From BP-191 sp035940575 (GTDB lineage Bacteria; Actinomycetota; Actinomycetes; BP-191): 64,000 nt of DNA. The notes beneath the pieces are model-generated. The model was not told the DNA's origin and searched no databases. It was given only the letters and a program-made list of their open reading frames with translations. Every line of letters begins with the position of its first letter. Position 1 is the stretch's first letter. The DNA is taken from NCBI GenBank assembly GCA_035940575.1, contig DASZER010000063.1, forward strand, positions 14,648 to 78,647. The letters run 5' to 3'. The position numbers and the translations under genes are program-made. Of this stretch, positions 15,222 to 24,792 are shown in pieces.

Positions 15222-15611
15222 CTAGGCGACCGGCTGGCCGGCCGCGCGCAGGCGCGCCTTGGCGCGCTGGAGGGCTTCGAGCGCGGCCGCGTCGTCATGG
15301 CCGCTGATCGTCGCGGCCGCGCGGTCGTACGCCGCCTGGGCGCGCGCGAGGTCGATGTCGTCGGCCAGCTCGGCGATGTCCGCGAGCACGGACACGCCGG
15401 TCGCGGAGACCGAGAGGAAGCCGCCGTGGATCGCCGCCGCGACCTCGGTGCCGCCGGGCTGGAGGACGCGCAGCACGCCCTCGCCCAGCTCGCCGAGCAT
15501 GGGCGCGTGGTTGGGCATGATGCCGATCTCGCCCTCGGTCGTGCGGGCGACGACCATCTCCGCCTCGCCCGACCAGAGCCTGCGCTCCGCGGACACCAGC
15601 TCGACCTGCAT
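15222..15611 (-). CDS. atpC: ATP synthase epsilon subunit
   Basis: 129 residues. N-terminal beta-sandwich with VSAERRLWSGEAEMVVARTTEGEIGIMP-type sequence and LGELGEGVLRV, then a two-helix C-terminus from about residue 88 (DIDLARAQAAYDRAAA). Part of the F1 rotor stalk. Unusually it is separated from atpD by 2.4 kb that hold an acetyltransferase unit and three secreted micropeptide genes on the other strand, so it must have its own promoter in the 15612-15994 gap. Confidence 0.9.
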   Translation of the reverse strand: MQVELVSAERRLWSGEAEMVVARTTEGEIGIMPNHAPMLGELGEGVLRVLQPGGTEVAAAIHGGFLSVSATGVSVLADIAELADDIDLARAQAAYDRAAATISGHDDAAALEALQRAKARLRAAGQPVA

Positions 15612-15994
15612 CGTCGCCACTGAACGCACCTCACGTGGGGGAATCCGTCGGCCCGCAGGATACCGGCCCGCGTCGGCGGCTCCGAATCCGTCAGAACGCC
15701 GACAGGCCCGGCAGCAGCGCGGCCGCCGCGTCGACCAGCGCCTGGGCCGTCGCGACCTCGACCTCGACGTCGTCCGGCGCGTCGCCGCCGAACGTCGGGT
15801 ACTCCGCTTGTGACGCCGCCGCCGGAGCGCGTTGTACGGGCGGCAAGTGGTCCCCGAGCTGCGCGCGCACCGCGCGCTCGACCGCGCGTGGCCACCTGTC
15901 GTCGGCCGGAGACCCTGGTGCGCCTCACTTCGCATAAGGGGAAGACACCTTCCCTTTATGGGGAAGTGTCGAGGAGGCGGCGTAGGTTCGGGGC
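15612..15994. other. 383-base divergent intergenic region
   Basis: Lies between atpC (minus) and the 15995 gene (plus). It probably contains the atpC promoter. Near its right end, 15934-15967, GGGGAAG occurs twice in direct orientation and once inverted (CTTCCC), a cluster that could be an operator for the plus-strand gene. A possible small coding region is listed separately at 15691-15870. I see no recognisable RNA gene. Confidence 0.4.
15691..15870 (-). CDS. Possible small acidic protein, unknown
   Basis: An open frame of 59 codons from a GTG, with codon use like neighbouring genes (G or C in most third positions) and an acidic, alanine-rich second half ending ALLPGLSAF. The frame extends about 20 codons further upstream, to a TGA, without a better start. 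No clear Shine-Dalgarno. It might be a remnant or a genuine small protein ahead of atpC. No match recognised. Confidence 0.3.
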   Translation of the reverse strand: MRAQLGDHLPPVQRAPAAASQAEYPTFGGDAPDDVEVEVATAQALVDAAAALLPGLSAF

Positions 15995-16759
15995 GTGGAG
16001 CAGGCGCTCGAAAGGATCGCGGCGGCACGCCCCCGTGTCGCGGCCGAGCTCGAACGCCCGCACGCCGAGGAGGCGCTGCTCGCGGGCGTCGTGCTCGACC
16101 TCGCGGCGGGGGGCGCGCTCGACGCGCTGGGGCCTGCCGTGGGCGCCGAGGGGTCGTTCGAGGCGGCGCTGCTCTGGGGCGCCGACCCGCTGACCGGGGT
16201 CGAGGACCTGCGGCTCGCGGCGGCGCTGCGCGAGGTCGCTCCCGGCGCGGGCCGCGCGGTGCTGCTCGACGCGGAGCCCGACCTCGTGGTGGTGAGCGCG
16301 GAGACCGTCGTGGCCGTCGACGCGACGGTGGGGCGGCCGGGCCACGCGGCGGCGCGGGCGGCGCGCGGGGAGGACGTGCCGCCGCGCCTGCTCGCCGGCG
16401 TGAGCGACGCGCTCGAACGCCACGGCATCGCCCTGCCCCCCGACCTGCTCCGCCGTGCCTACGCCCCCGCGCGGCTCGCGGCGGTGACGCTGACGCTCGC
16501 CGACGCGCTCGAACGCCGCGCGGTCACCGTGGCGCTGGCCCGCCGCGCGGTGGACCTGCTGCGGCCCGAGCGCGACGACGCGACGGCCTGGTCGGACGCG
16601 GCGGCCGCGGTGCTGCACGGCGGCGAGGGCGTAGCGAACGTCGAGATCCGCGCCCTCTCCTGGCTCCAGGTGGCCGACCGCCTCGCCGAGGACCCGCGCG
16701 CGGCGGGCGCGGTCGAGCGCATCCGTTCGCACCCGGTCCTCGCGGCGGGCCGCCGGTGA
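15995..16759 (+). CDS. Hypothetical protein, Ala-rich helical
   Basis: 254 residues, soluble, no signal or membrane segments. It reads as a two-part alpha/beta protein: an N-terminal AALLWGADP/VSAETVVAVDATVG region, then a helical second half (LADALERRAVTVALARRAV). Start GTG at 15995. Its last bases overlap the GTG of the acetyltransferase gene (GTGA), so the pair is translationally coupled. No family recognised; a role linked to the acetyltransferase is possible. Confidence 0.6.
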   Translation: MEQALERIAAARPRVAAELERPHAEEALLAGVVLDLAAGGALDALGPAVGAEGSFEAALLWGADPLTGVEDLRLAAALREVAPGAGRAVLLDAEPDLVVVSAETVVAVDATVGRPGHAAARAARGEDVPPRLLAGVSDALERHGIALPPDLLRRAYAPARLAAVTLTLADALERRAVTVALARRAVDLLRPERDDATAWSDAAAAVLHGGEGVANVEIRALSWLQVADRLAEDPRAAGAVERIRSHPVLAAGRR

Positions 16760-17469
16760 TCGAGAACGTCGCCGACGGGCGTCGCGACGACTCCGGTGGC
16801 GTCGACTGGCTCCTCGTGGACCGCCTGAAGGCGCCGCCCGGCGAGGTCGCGCGGGTGCTGCTCGAGGAGGCGCGGGGCGTGCGGGTCGTGACCGAGGACG
16901 ACGCGCTGGTCGAGGCGCTCGTCGCGGGCGGAGGACGGGTGCAACGCCGCGGCCACGACTACGAGTACGCCGTCGCCGACGCACCGGCCGAGTGGGCCCG
17001 AACGCCTGCGCCGCAGGGCTTCCGGCTGTCCAACGACCTCGACCCGCACGGGCTCGCGGCGAGCCACGAGCGGGCCAACCCGCCGGGCCACCCCGACCAC
17101 GAGGGGGGGCTCGACCACGTCGAGGACCTGCGCTCGATGATCGCGGGCGAGGTGCTCGGCCCGTACGTCCCCGAGGCGTCCTGGCAGGTGGAGGACGCCG
17201 AGGGCCCGTGCGGCGCGGTCATCGTCGTGGACCGCCCCGGGGCCGCGCGGCGGGGCTGGGTGGTCGAGGTGTTCGTGGACCCGCGCCACCAGGGCCGCGG
17301 CCTCGGGCGGGTGCTGCTTCAGCGCGCGGTGGCGGGGACGAGGGCGGCGGGGCTGCCCGTCCTCGGCCTCGTCGTCAGCGACGGCAACCCGGCGCGGCAC
17401 GCGTACGACGCACTGGGGTTTCGGCTCGTGCGGTCTGGGACGAACGTGGACATCCCGCTACTCTCCTGA
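16756..17469 (+). CDS. GNAT-family N-acetyltransferase
   Basis: 237 residues. The C-terminal half holds the GNAT fold with the acetyl-CoA loop RHQGRGLGRVLLQRAV (about 176-191), a preceding VVEVFVDP strand and the final NPARHAYDALGFRLV segment. The N-terminal 80 residues are not part of the catalytic fold and may be a small extra domain. Coupled to the upstream unknown gene. Substrate unknown. The micropeptide operon starts 29 bases downstream on the same strand. Confidence 0.85.
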   Translation: MIENVADGRRDDSGGVDWLLVDRLKAPPGEVARVLLEEARGVRVVTEDDALVEALVAGGGRVQRRGHDYEYAVADAPAEWARTPAPQGFRLSNDLDPHGLAASHERANPPGHPDHEGGLDHVEDLRSMIAGEVLGPYVPEASWQVEDAEGPCGAVIVVDRPGAARRGWVVEVFVDPRHQGRGLGRVLLQRAVAGTRAAGLPVLGLVVSDGNPARHAYDALGFRLVRSGTNVDIPLLS

Positions 17470-17498
17470 CCACACCCCTCCACCCCTCAGGAGCCACC

Positions 17499-17660
17499 AT
17501 GAAGAAGCTCTTGCTCGCGGTCACGCTGGCGTCCGCGGGCGCCGCTCTCGCGCCGGCGGCGCACGCGATCCGCCCCTGCGAGCCGCTCGAGATCGAGTGT
17601 CACAAGACGTGCACGTTGCCGCAGGGCGGCATCAAGGACCCGTACTGGGTGTCGTGCTGA
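17499..17660 (+). CDS. Secreted four-cysteine micropeptide 1 (53 aa)
   Basis: 53 residues: a Sec signal (MKKLLLAVTL...AAHA) cleaved near residue 23 leaves about 30 residues with Cys27, Cys34, Cys38 and Cys53, spacing C-x6-C-x3-C-x14-C. A strong CAGGAG Shine-Dalgarno sits 6 bases before ATG. Its TGA overlaps the ATG of micropeptide 2 by one base (TGATG). The cysteine pattern is shared with micropeptides 2 and 3, although the rest of the sequence differs. Two disulfides are likely. No known family recognised. Confidence 0.75.
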   Translation: MKKLLLAVTLASAGAALAPAAHAIRPCEPLEIECHKTCTLPQGGIKDPYWVSC

Positions 17661-17815
17661 TGGGCCGCCGCCTGCTCGTCGCCGCCGTCGCCGTCGCCGC
17701 GGTCGGGATGACCGCGCCGTCCGCGTCCGCCAAGTGTTCCCCCGACGCCGATCCGGTCACGTGCTTCTGGATGTGCACCACCGCCCGCCTCGTGGGCGCG
17801 GCGTGCAAGTCGTGA
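17660..17815 (+). CDS. Secreted four-cysteine micropeptide 2 (51 aa)
   Basis: 51 residues: signal peptide to about SASA24, mature part of 27 residues with Cys26, Cys35, Cys39 and Cys49 (C-x8-C-x3-C-x9-C). It is coupled on both sides: TGATG with micropeptide 1 and GTGA with micropeptide 3, so the three are made from one message at linked rates. The PVTCFWMC segment parallels VVTCTIRC in micropeptide 3, supporting common descent. Function unknown. Confidence 0.75.
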   Translation: MGRRLLVAAVAVAAVGMTAPSASAKCSPDADPVTCFWMCTTARLVGAACKS

Positions 17816-17955
17816 GGACCCTGGTGGCGGTGGCGCTCGCCGCCGCCACGCTCGGGGTCGCCGCTCCGTCGTCGTCCGCCACGCGGTGCTCGGCGGACGT
17901 GGTCACGTGCACGATCCGCTGCGTCCGCGCCCAGCTCGACGGCGGCATCTGCTAG
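17812..17955 (+). CDS. Secreted four-cysteine micropeptide 3 (47 aa)
   Basis: 47 residues from a GTG that overlaps the previous stop (GTGA). Signal peptide to about residue 22 (SSSA), mature part with Cys26, Cys33, Cys37 and Cys47 (C-x6-C-x3-C-x9-C), ending at the last Cys. It closes the operon; a strong bidirectional terminator begins 15 bases after the stop. Function unknown. Confidence 0.75.
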   Translation: MRTLVAVALAAATLGVAAPSSSATRCSADVVTCTIRCVRAQLDGGIC

Positions 17956-17970
17956 ACCGACCCGAACGAC

Positions 17971-18010
17971 ACGAAGCCCCGGCCACCCGCGAGGGTGACC
18001 GGGGCTTCGT
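17971..18010. terminator. Bidirectional terminator between micropeptides and atpD
   Basis: Perfect 12-bp stem ACGAAGCCCCGG / CCGGGGCTTCGT enclosing a second hairpin (CACCC, loop GCGA, GGGTG). It lies between two convergent operons and would stop transcription both ways. The ACGAAG...CTTCGT ends recur in the terminators at 42360 and 56113. Confidence 0.85.
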
Positions 18011-18021
18011 CGTGAAGCGCT

Positions 18022-19473
<1,452 letters not shown>

Positions 19474-19481
19474 CGGGTCTC

Positions 19482-20366
19482 CTAGTCGTTCTCGGCGAGC
19501 GCCTCGGCGCCGCCGACGATCTCGCTGATCTCGGTGGTGATCTCGGCCTGGCGCGCGCGGTTGGCGTCACGCGTCAGGATCTTGATGAGCTCGTCCGCGT
19601 TGTCCGTCGCCGCCTTCATGGCGCGGCGGCGGGCGGCGTGCTCGGACGCGGCCGCGTCTAGCAGGCACGCGAACACGCGGCTCTCGACGTAGCGCGGAAG
19701 CAGCGAGGTGAGGATCTCCTCGGGGCCGGGCTCGAACTCGATGTCCGCCCGCAGCGTTCCGGCGGCGTCCTCCGTACGGTCGGGGGCGACGACGGGGAGG
19801 AGCTGGACGGTCGACGGTCGCTGCGTCACGACGTTGACGTACTCGGTGTACGCGATGACGACGCGGTCGACCTTGCCCGACAGGTAGTCCTCGACGAGCC
19901 GCTGGCCGATCTCCTTGGCGACGGTGTACGGCGGCGTGTCCGACACGCCCGTCCACGTCCCGCTGAGGTCGACCTGGCGGTAGCGGAAGTACGACAGCGC
20001 CTTGCGCCCGTACGCGTACACCTCGGAACGCTGCCCCGCACTCGCGGCCTCGCGGCGCGCGGCCTCGGCGAGCTTGAGGACGTTCGTGTTGTACGCGCCC
20101 GCCAGACCGCGGTCGGCCGTGACGGCGAGGACGCCGACGGCGCCGGTGGTCTCGCGCGCGGTCAGCAGCTCGGCGCCGCCCCCGCCCGCGGCCATGAGGT
20201 CGGCGACGACGCGCGCGATCTCCTCGGCGTACGGGCGCGCGGCCTCGCTGCGCGCCTGCGCCTTGACGATGCGCGACGCCGCGATCAGCTCCATCGCACG
20301 CGTGATCTTCTGCGTGCTCTTGACGGAGCGGATCCGCCGCCGTACCTCGCGAAGCTTCCCGGCCAT
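19482..20366 (-). CDS. atpG: ATP synthase gamma subunit
   Basis: 294 residues. The central rotor shaft of F1: N-terminal RIRSVKSTQKITRAMELIA and C-terminal RANRARQAEITTEISEIVGGAEAL, which form the coiled coil, with the Rossmann-like middle part. Full length for actinobacteria. It lies 10 bases after atpA and 8 before atpD in the operon. Confidence 0.96.
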   Translation of the reverse strand: MAGKLREVRRRIRSVKSTQKITRAMELIAASRIVKAQARSEAARPYAEEIARVVADLMAAGGGGAELLTARETTGAVGVLAVTADRGLAGAYNTNVLKLAEAARREAASAGQRSEVYAYGRKALSYFRYRQVDLSGTWTGVSDTPPYTVAKEIGQRLVEDYLSGKVDRVVIAYTEYVNVVTQRPSTVQLLPVVAPDRTEDAAGTLRADIEFEPGPEEILTSLLPRYVESRVFACLLDAAASEHAARRRAMKAATDNADELIKILTRDANRARQAEITTEISEIVGGAEALAEND

Positions 20367-20376
20367 GTCGTGTCCC

Positions 20377-22095
20377 TTAGACCGGGGTCGCCTGGCCGCC
20401 GGTCGACGCCGGGCCGATCTGGTCGTCCGCCGCGGTCGTCGTCATGCCGGCCGGCTTGGTCGCGTCGATCGGCTGCGTCGCGGAGGCGCCCGTAGCGCCC
20501 GTGCCGCCCGCCCCGCCGGTGCCGCCCGCGGGCAGGCCTGCGGTCGCGCCGTCGGCCTGCGTGGCGAACTGCGCCGCCGTGGCCTCCGCCGCCGCACGGA
20601 GCCGGTCCTCGATCGTGTCGAGGGCGGCGTTGGCGTCGAGCTCGGAGAGCAGGCCCGGGTCGCGGCCCTTGATCCAGTCGACGAGCGCGCGCTCGAACGG
20701 CTTGACCTGGTTGACAGGAACGGTGTCCAGGTAGCCCTTCGTCGCGGCCCAGATGATGGCGACCTGCTCGCCGAGGGCGACCGGCTGGTACTGCGGCTGC
20801 TTGAGCACCTCGACGAGGCGGTTGCCCCGGTCGAGCTGCGACTGCGAGGCCTTGTCCAGGTCCGAGCCGAACGCCGCGAACGCCTCCAGCTCGCGGAACT
20901 GCGCGAGGTCGAGGCGCAGCGTTCCGGCGACCTTCTTCATGGCCTTGGTCTGCGCGTTGCCGCCGACTCGCGAGACCGAGATGCCGACGTTGATGGCCGG
21001 ACGGACGCCCTGGTAGAAGAGGTCGGTCTCCAGGAAGATCTGGCCGTCGGTGATGGAGATGACGTTCGTCGGGATGTACGCCGACACGTCGCCGCCGCGG
21101 GTCTCGATCAGCGGGAGCGCGGTGAGCGAGCCGCCGCCGAGCTCCGGCGACAGGCGCGCGGCGCGCTCCAGCAGGCGCGAGTGCAGGTAGAAGACGTCGC
21201 CGGGGTACGCCTCGCGGCCCGGCGGGCGGCGGAGCAGCAGGGACAGGGTGCGGTACGCGACGGCCTGCTTGGACAGGTCGTCGTAGATGACCAGCGCGTC
21301 CTTGCCGTCGTACATCCACTGCGCGCCGAGCGCCGCGCCGGCGTAGGGCGCGAGGTACTGGAACGGCGCGGGCGACGACGCCGCGGCGTTGACGACGACG
21401 GTGTACTCCATCGCGCCGGCCTCGGTGAGGGCGGAGACGACCTCGGCGACCGTGGACGCCTTCTGGCCGACCGCGACGTAGATGCAGCGGACCGCCTTGT
21501 CGGTGCCCCAGAAGCGCCTCTGGTTGATGATCGCGTCGATCGCGATGGCGGTCTTGCCCGTCTGGCGGTCGCCGATGATGAGCTGGCGCTGGCCGCGGCC
21601 GACCGGGGTGATCGCGTCGATCGCCTTGACGCCGGTGAGCAGCGGCTGGTTGACCGGCTGGCGCTCGACGACCGACGCCGCCTGGACCTCGAGGCGCCGT
21701 ACCTCGGTGGTCGCGATCGGGCCCTTGCCGTCGATGGGGGCGCCGAGCGGGTCGATGACGCGGCCGAGCATGGCGTCGCCGACCGGGATCGAGAGGATGC
21801 GCCCCGTCGCGGTGACCGACGAGCCCTCCTCGATCACGGCGGCGTCGCCGAGGACGACGGCGCCGATCTCGTTCTCCTCGAGATTCAGCGCCAGCGCCTG
21901 GATCGTGCCGGAGCTGGAGTTGATCTCGAGGATCTCGTTGGCCATGGCGCGGGGCAGGCCGGAGATGCGCGCGATGCCGTCGCCGGCCTCGAGGACGCGC
22001 CCGACCTCCTCGCGGGTGACGGACGGCGCGTACGACGCCGCCGCGGAACGCAACGCCGCCGAGATCTCCTCGGGCCGGATGCTCAGCTCAGTCAC
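20377..22095 (-). CDS. atpA: ATP synthase alpha subunit with low-complexity C-terminal extension
   Basis: 572 residues. Non-catalytic nucleotide-binding F1 subunit with Walker A GDRQTGKTAIAIDAI near residue 170 and the conserved VGISVSRVGGNAQTKAMK. Family members are usually 500-550 residues. Here about 55 extra residues at the C-terminus form a Gly/Ala/Thr/Pro-rich tail (GTGGAGGTGATGAS and beyond) likely disordered. Mycobacterial alpha also has a C-terminal extension that restrains ATP hydrolysis, but this one has a different composition, so equivalence is uncertain. Confidence 0.96.
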   Translation of the reverse strand: MTELSIRPEEISAALRSAAASYAPSVTREEVGRVLEAGDGIARISGLPRAMANEILEINSSSGTIQALALNLEENEIGAVVLGDAAVIEEGSSVTATGRILSIPVGDAMLGRVIDPLGAPIDGKGPIATTEVRRLEVQAASVVERQPVNQPLLTGVKAIDAITPVGRGQRQLIIGDRQTGKTAIAIDAIINQRRFWGTDKAVRCIYVAVGQKASTVAEVVSALTEAGAMEYTVVVNAAASSPAPFQYLAPYAGAALGAQWMYDGKDALVIYDDLSKQAVAYRTLSLLLRRPPGREAYPGDVFYLHSRLLERAARLSPELGGGSLTALPLIETRGGDVSAYIPTNVISITDGQIFLETDLFYQGVRPAINVGISVSRVGGNAQTKAMKKVAGTLRLDLAQFRELEAFAAFGSDLDKASQSQLDRGNRLVEVLKQPQYQPVALGEQVAIIWAATKGYLDTVPVNQVKPFERALVDWIKGRDPGLLSELDANAALDTIEDRLRAAAEATAAQFATQADGATAGLPAGGTGGAGGTGATGASATQPIDATKPAGMTTTAADDQIGPASTGGQATPV

Positions 22096-22119
22096 TTCGG
22101 GTCTCCTGTAAAGGGGGTG

Positions 22120-22653
22120 CTATCCGGCGAGGCTTTCACGAAGCTGCTCGAGGCGCCGCCTGACGGAGCCGTCGATCACCTCGTCCCCGATCGTCGTGAC
22201 GACGCCGCCCATGACGGACGGGTCGACGATGACCTTGATGTCGACCGGGCGGCCCTTGGCGCGGGAGAGCGCCTCGGCCAGCCGCCAGCGCTGGTCGTCG
22301 TCCAGCGGGGCGGCGACGCGGACCTCGGCGACCGACGCCTGGCCCGCCTGCGACGCCTTGGTGTTGAACGCGTCCGCGAGCCTGCTCAGGTCGCGGGCGA
22401 GCCCGGCGTCGATGACGAGCGTGAGCAGCCGGATCGTCACCGGGTGCACCTTGCCGCCGAGCAGGTCGTCGAGGATGTGCCGCTTGGCGCCCTCGGCCGC
22501 TCCCGGGTCGGTCAGCGCCGAGCGCAGGTCCGGCGACGCCTCGACGGCGCGGCTGAACCGGAACAGCTCGTCGCCGACGCGCCCGAGGACGTCCTCGGAC
22601 CGCGCCACCTCGAACAGCGCGGTGGCGTAGCCGTCGATCTGGTCGTCGCTCAT
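22120..22653 (-). CDS. atpH: ATP synthase delta subunit
   Basis: 177 residues. Peripheral stalk subunit that joins F1 to subunit b: helical N-terminal domain (IDGYATALFEVARSED) and the C-terminal part ending DPSVMGGVVTTIGDEVIDGSVRRRLEQL. It is separate from subunit b, unlike the fused b-delta of mycobacteria, which argues against a mycobacterial origin. ATG at 22651-22653; 9 bases after atpF. Confidence 0.93.
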   Translation of the reverse strand: MSDDQIDGYATALFEVARSEDVLGRVGDELFRFSRAVEASPDLRSALTDPGAAEGAKRHILDDLLGGKVHPVTIRLLTLVIDAGLARDLSRLADAFNTKASQAGQASVAEVRVAAPLDDDQRWRLAEALSRAKGRPVDIKVIVDPSVMGGVVTTIGDEVIDGSVRRRLEQLRESLAG

Positions 22654-22662
22654 GCGCCCGTC

Positions 22663-23256
22663 CTAGTTCTGGCTCGTGAGCTGGTCGATGTAGCTCTCGA
22701 CGAGGCCGCGCTGCGCCTCGTTGTCGAGCGAACGCCCCACGACCCGGCTGGCGAGGTCGATGGAGAGGGCGCCGAGCTCGGAGCGCAGCGCGCCGATCGC
22801 GCGGTCGCGCTCCGACTGGATGTCGGCCTGCGCCCGCTGGACGAGCGCCTGCGCCTCGGCCTCGGCCGCCGCGCGCCGCTCGGCGGCGATGCTCTCCGCC
22901 GTACGCCGCGCCTCCTCGATGATGCGGTTGCCCTCGGCCTGCGCGTCGGCGAGCTTCGCGCGGTACTCGGCCAGGACCTGGTCCGCCTCGCCGCGCGTCG
23001 TCTCGGCCGCGTTGAGCTGCCCGGCGAGCGCCTGCTCGCGGGCCGCGAGGGTGGCGTTGAGCTTCGGCAGCACGAGGCGGCTCACGATGAGGAACAGCGT
23101 GATGAAGAACAGCGCCGCCGCGATCAGCTCGCCCTTGTGGGGCATGACCGGCGTGAAGTCGTCCTCGCCGTGCCCGCCCTCCTGGGTGCCGGTCGTGGTG
23201 TTCTGCGTGCCGTGCTCCTCCTGAGCCAGGACGATCACGTCGTAGTACGGGTTCAC
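22663..23256 (-). CDS. atpF: ATP synthase b subunit
   Basis: 197 residues: a longer than usual N-terminal segment rich in Gly, Glu and Thr (residues 8-33), one transmembrane helix (about 45-65, AAALFFITLFLIVSRLVLP), then a long charged coiled coil to the end. GTG at 23254-23256, with AGGGG upstream. It forms the peripheral stalk with delta. Confidence 0.92.
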   Translation of the reverse strand: MNPYYDVIVLAQEEHGTQNTTTGTQEGGHGEDDFTPVMPHKGELIAAALFFITLFLIVSRLVLPKLNATLAAREQALAGQLNAAETTRGEADQVLAEYRAKLADAQAEGNRIIEEARRTAESIAAERRAAAEAEAQALVQRAQADIQSERDRAIGALRSELGALSIDLASRVVGRSLDNEAQRGLVESYIDQLTSQN

Positions 23257-23285
23257 AGGGAGTCCCCTCTGTCTCTGGCTCGGGA

Positions 23286-23549
23286 CTAGCTGATGATGAA
23301 CGCGAGGGCGAGACCGAAGATCGCGAGCGCCTCGACGAGGGCGATGCCGATGAACATCGTCGTCCGGAGCTGGCCGGCCGCCTCGGGCTGGCGCGCGATG
23401 GCCTGGACGGTCTGGCCGACGAGGTAGCCGATGCCGATGCCGGGGCCGATGGCCGCGAGGCCGTAGACGAGGCCGCGGCCGATGACCTGCAGCTCGTTGA
23501 CATCGTCGGTCTGAGCCAGAAGGTTCGCGGCGTAGACGACGGGGCGCAT
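23286..23549 (-). CDS. atpE: ATP synthase c subunit
   Basis: 87 residues, two transmembrane helices joined by the polar loop ARQPEA. The proton-carrying glutamate is in GIALVEALAIFGLAL of helix 2. Helix 1 has GLAAIGPGIGIG. Subunits assemble into the membrane rotor ring. 29 bases separate it from atpF. Confidence 0.95.
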   Translation of the reverse strand: MRPVVYAANLLAQTDDVNELQVIGRGLVYGLAAIGPGIGIGYLVGQTVQAIARQPEAAGQLRTTMFIGIALVEALAIFGLALAFIIS

Positions 23550-23584
23550 GTGAACTCTCTTTCGTCCGGTGGGTGGTGCGACGG

Positions 23585-24358
23585 CTAGTGCTGCGGGTGG
23601 ACGGCGCCACCGATGTAGAGCGCGGTCAGAACGGTGAAGATGAACGCCTGGAGGAAGCCGACGAAGATCTCGAAGCCCGTGATCGCGACGCCGATGACGA
23701 GCACGAACGGCGCCGCGAGGAACTTGGGGCCGAAGTCGCCGAAGTCGGCGACGTTGAGCAGCAGGATCGCGATCAGGCTCAGGATCAGGTGGCCGGCGAG
23801 CATGTTGAACGTCAGTCGCAGCGTCAGCGTGATCGGCCGGATGATGATGTTCGAGAGGAACTCGATCGGCGTGAGCAGGATGTACAGCGCCTTCGGCACG
23901 CCGGGCGGGAACAGCACTTCCTTGAAGTAGCCGCCGATGCCGTTGTGGCGCATGCCCTCGACGTTGTAGACGAGCCACGCCACGAGCGAGAAGAACAGCG
24001 GGATGGCGATCTTCGACGACGGCGGGAACGCCACGCCGGGGAAGACCTCCATGAAGTTGAAGAAGAAGATCAGCGTGAACGTCGTCAGCAGGTACGGCAC
24101 GTAGCGCGCGCCGTCGTGGCCGATGACCTCCTCGGCGATGTTCGTGCGGACGAAGCCGACGAGGCTCTCGCCGATGAGCTGGTACTTGCCGGGGACGACC
24201 TCCTGCTTGCGGAACGCCGTCAGCAGGAAGGCCGTCGCGAGCAGGAACGCGACCAGCATGGCGAACACGGTCCAGTTGAGGAACGGGATCCCCCACAGGC
24301 CGAACTCGAAGTTGAAGAGCTGCCCGAGCGAGGGCACGCCTTCTGCGGCCAGCGTCAT
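23585..24358 (-). CDS. atpB: ATP synthase a subunit
   Basis: 257 residues, five to six membrane helices. The essential arginine lies in NIIIRPITLTLRLTFNMLAGH and the helix that faces the c ring follows. It provides the proton half-channels. ATG at 24356-24358; atpE begins 35 bases downstream. Confidence 0.95.
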   Translation of the reverse strand: MTLAAEGVPSLGQLFNFEFGLWGIPFLNWTVFAMLVAFLLATAFLLTAFRKQEVVPGKYQLIGESLVGFVRTNIAEEVIGHDGARYVPYLLTTFTLIFFFNFMEVFPGVAFPPSSKIAIPLFFSLVAWLVYNVEGMRHNGIGGYFKEVLFPPGVPKALYILLTPIEFLSNIIIRPITLTLRLTFNMLAGHLILSLIAILLLNVADFGDFGPKFLAAPFVLVIGVAITGFEIFVGFLQAFIFTVLTALYIGGAVHPQH

Positions 24359-24375
24359 GGGTGCGGTACGCCCCT

Positions 24376-24792
24376 TCAGTCCAGCGGTCCGACGAACGTC
24401 GGCCCGTGCAGTACGACCCAGCTCTGCGCGAGGACCACGCAGACCTCACCAACGCACACCGCGAGGGCGACCGCCGTCGACGGCAGCCCCAGCGGCCCGA
24501 CCGCGACGGCGAGCGCCGCGACCAGCAGGGCGATCCGCACCGGGATGGCCATGAGCACCGTCCCGGGGCCGATCTGGCGGCGCGACCTGCCGGTCCTGGC
24601 GGAGACCCAGGCGGCGGCGGCACCGTTGACACCGACCGACCCGACGCCCCAGAGGGCGCCGTACGCCGAGCCCCTTCCGCCCGCGACCCCCGCGACGATC
24701 GTGGCGGGCACCGCGACCGCGAGGGCGGTCAGCAGCGTCACCGCGATCAGGCGGTTGTCGGTGAGCAGGTCGGAGCGGTCAGCCGTCCGCAC
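24376..24792 (-). CDS. AtpI-like membrane protein
   Basis: 138 residues with four predicted helices (about 15-30, 34-52, 75-95, 100-125). Position between the AtpZ-like gene and atpB, with size and hydrophobicity, fits the AtpI family of poorly conserved atp operon proteins, thought to help c-ring assembly or ion uptake. GTG at 24790-24792 overlaps the upstream gene by 14 bases. A longer start is possible but would lie wholly inside that gene. Confidence 0.7.
   Translation of the reverse strand: MRTADRSDLLTDNRLIAVTLLTALAVAVPATIVAGVAGGRGSAYGALWGVGSVGVNGAAAAWVSARTGRSRRQIGPGTVLMAIPVRIALLVAALAVAVGPLGLPSTAVALAVCVGEVCVVLAQSWVVLHGPTFVGPLD

Noticed and set aside
20002..23289. A 1095-codon open frame on the plus strand antisense to the ATP synthase genes, and similar long antisense frames at 42526-44799, 46099-48219 and 25729-27906
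   Set aside because: High-GC codon bias leaves few stops on the opposite strand. The minus-strand genes have clear families, while these plus-strand readings are Arg/Ala/Asp/Val-rich with no domains.
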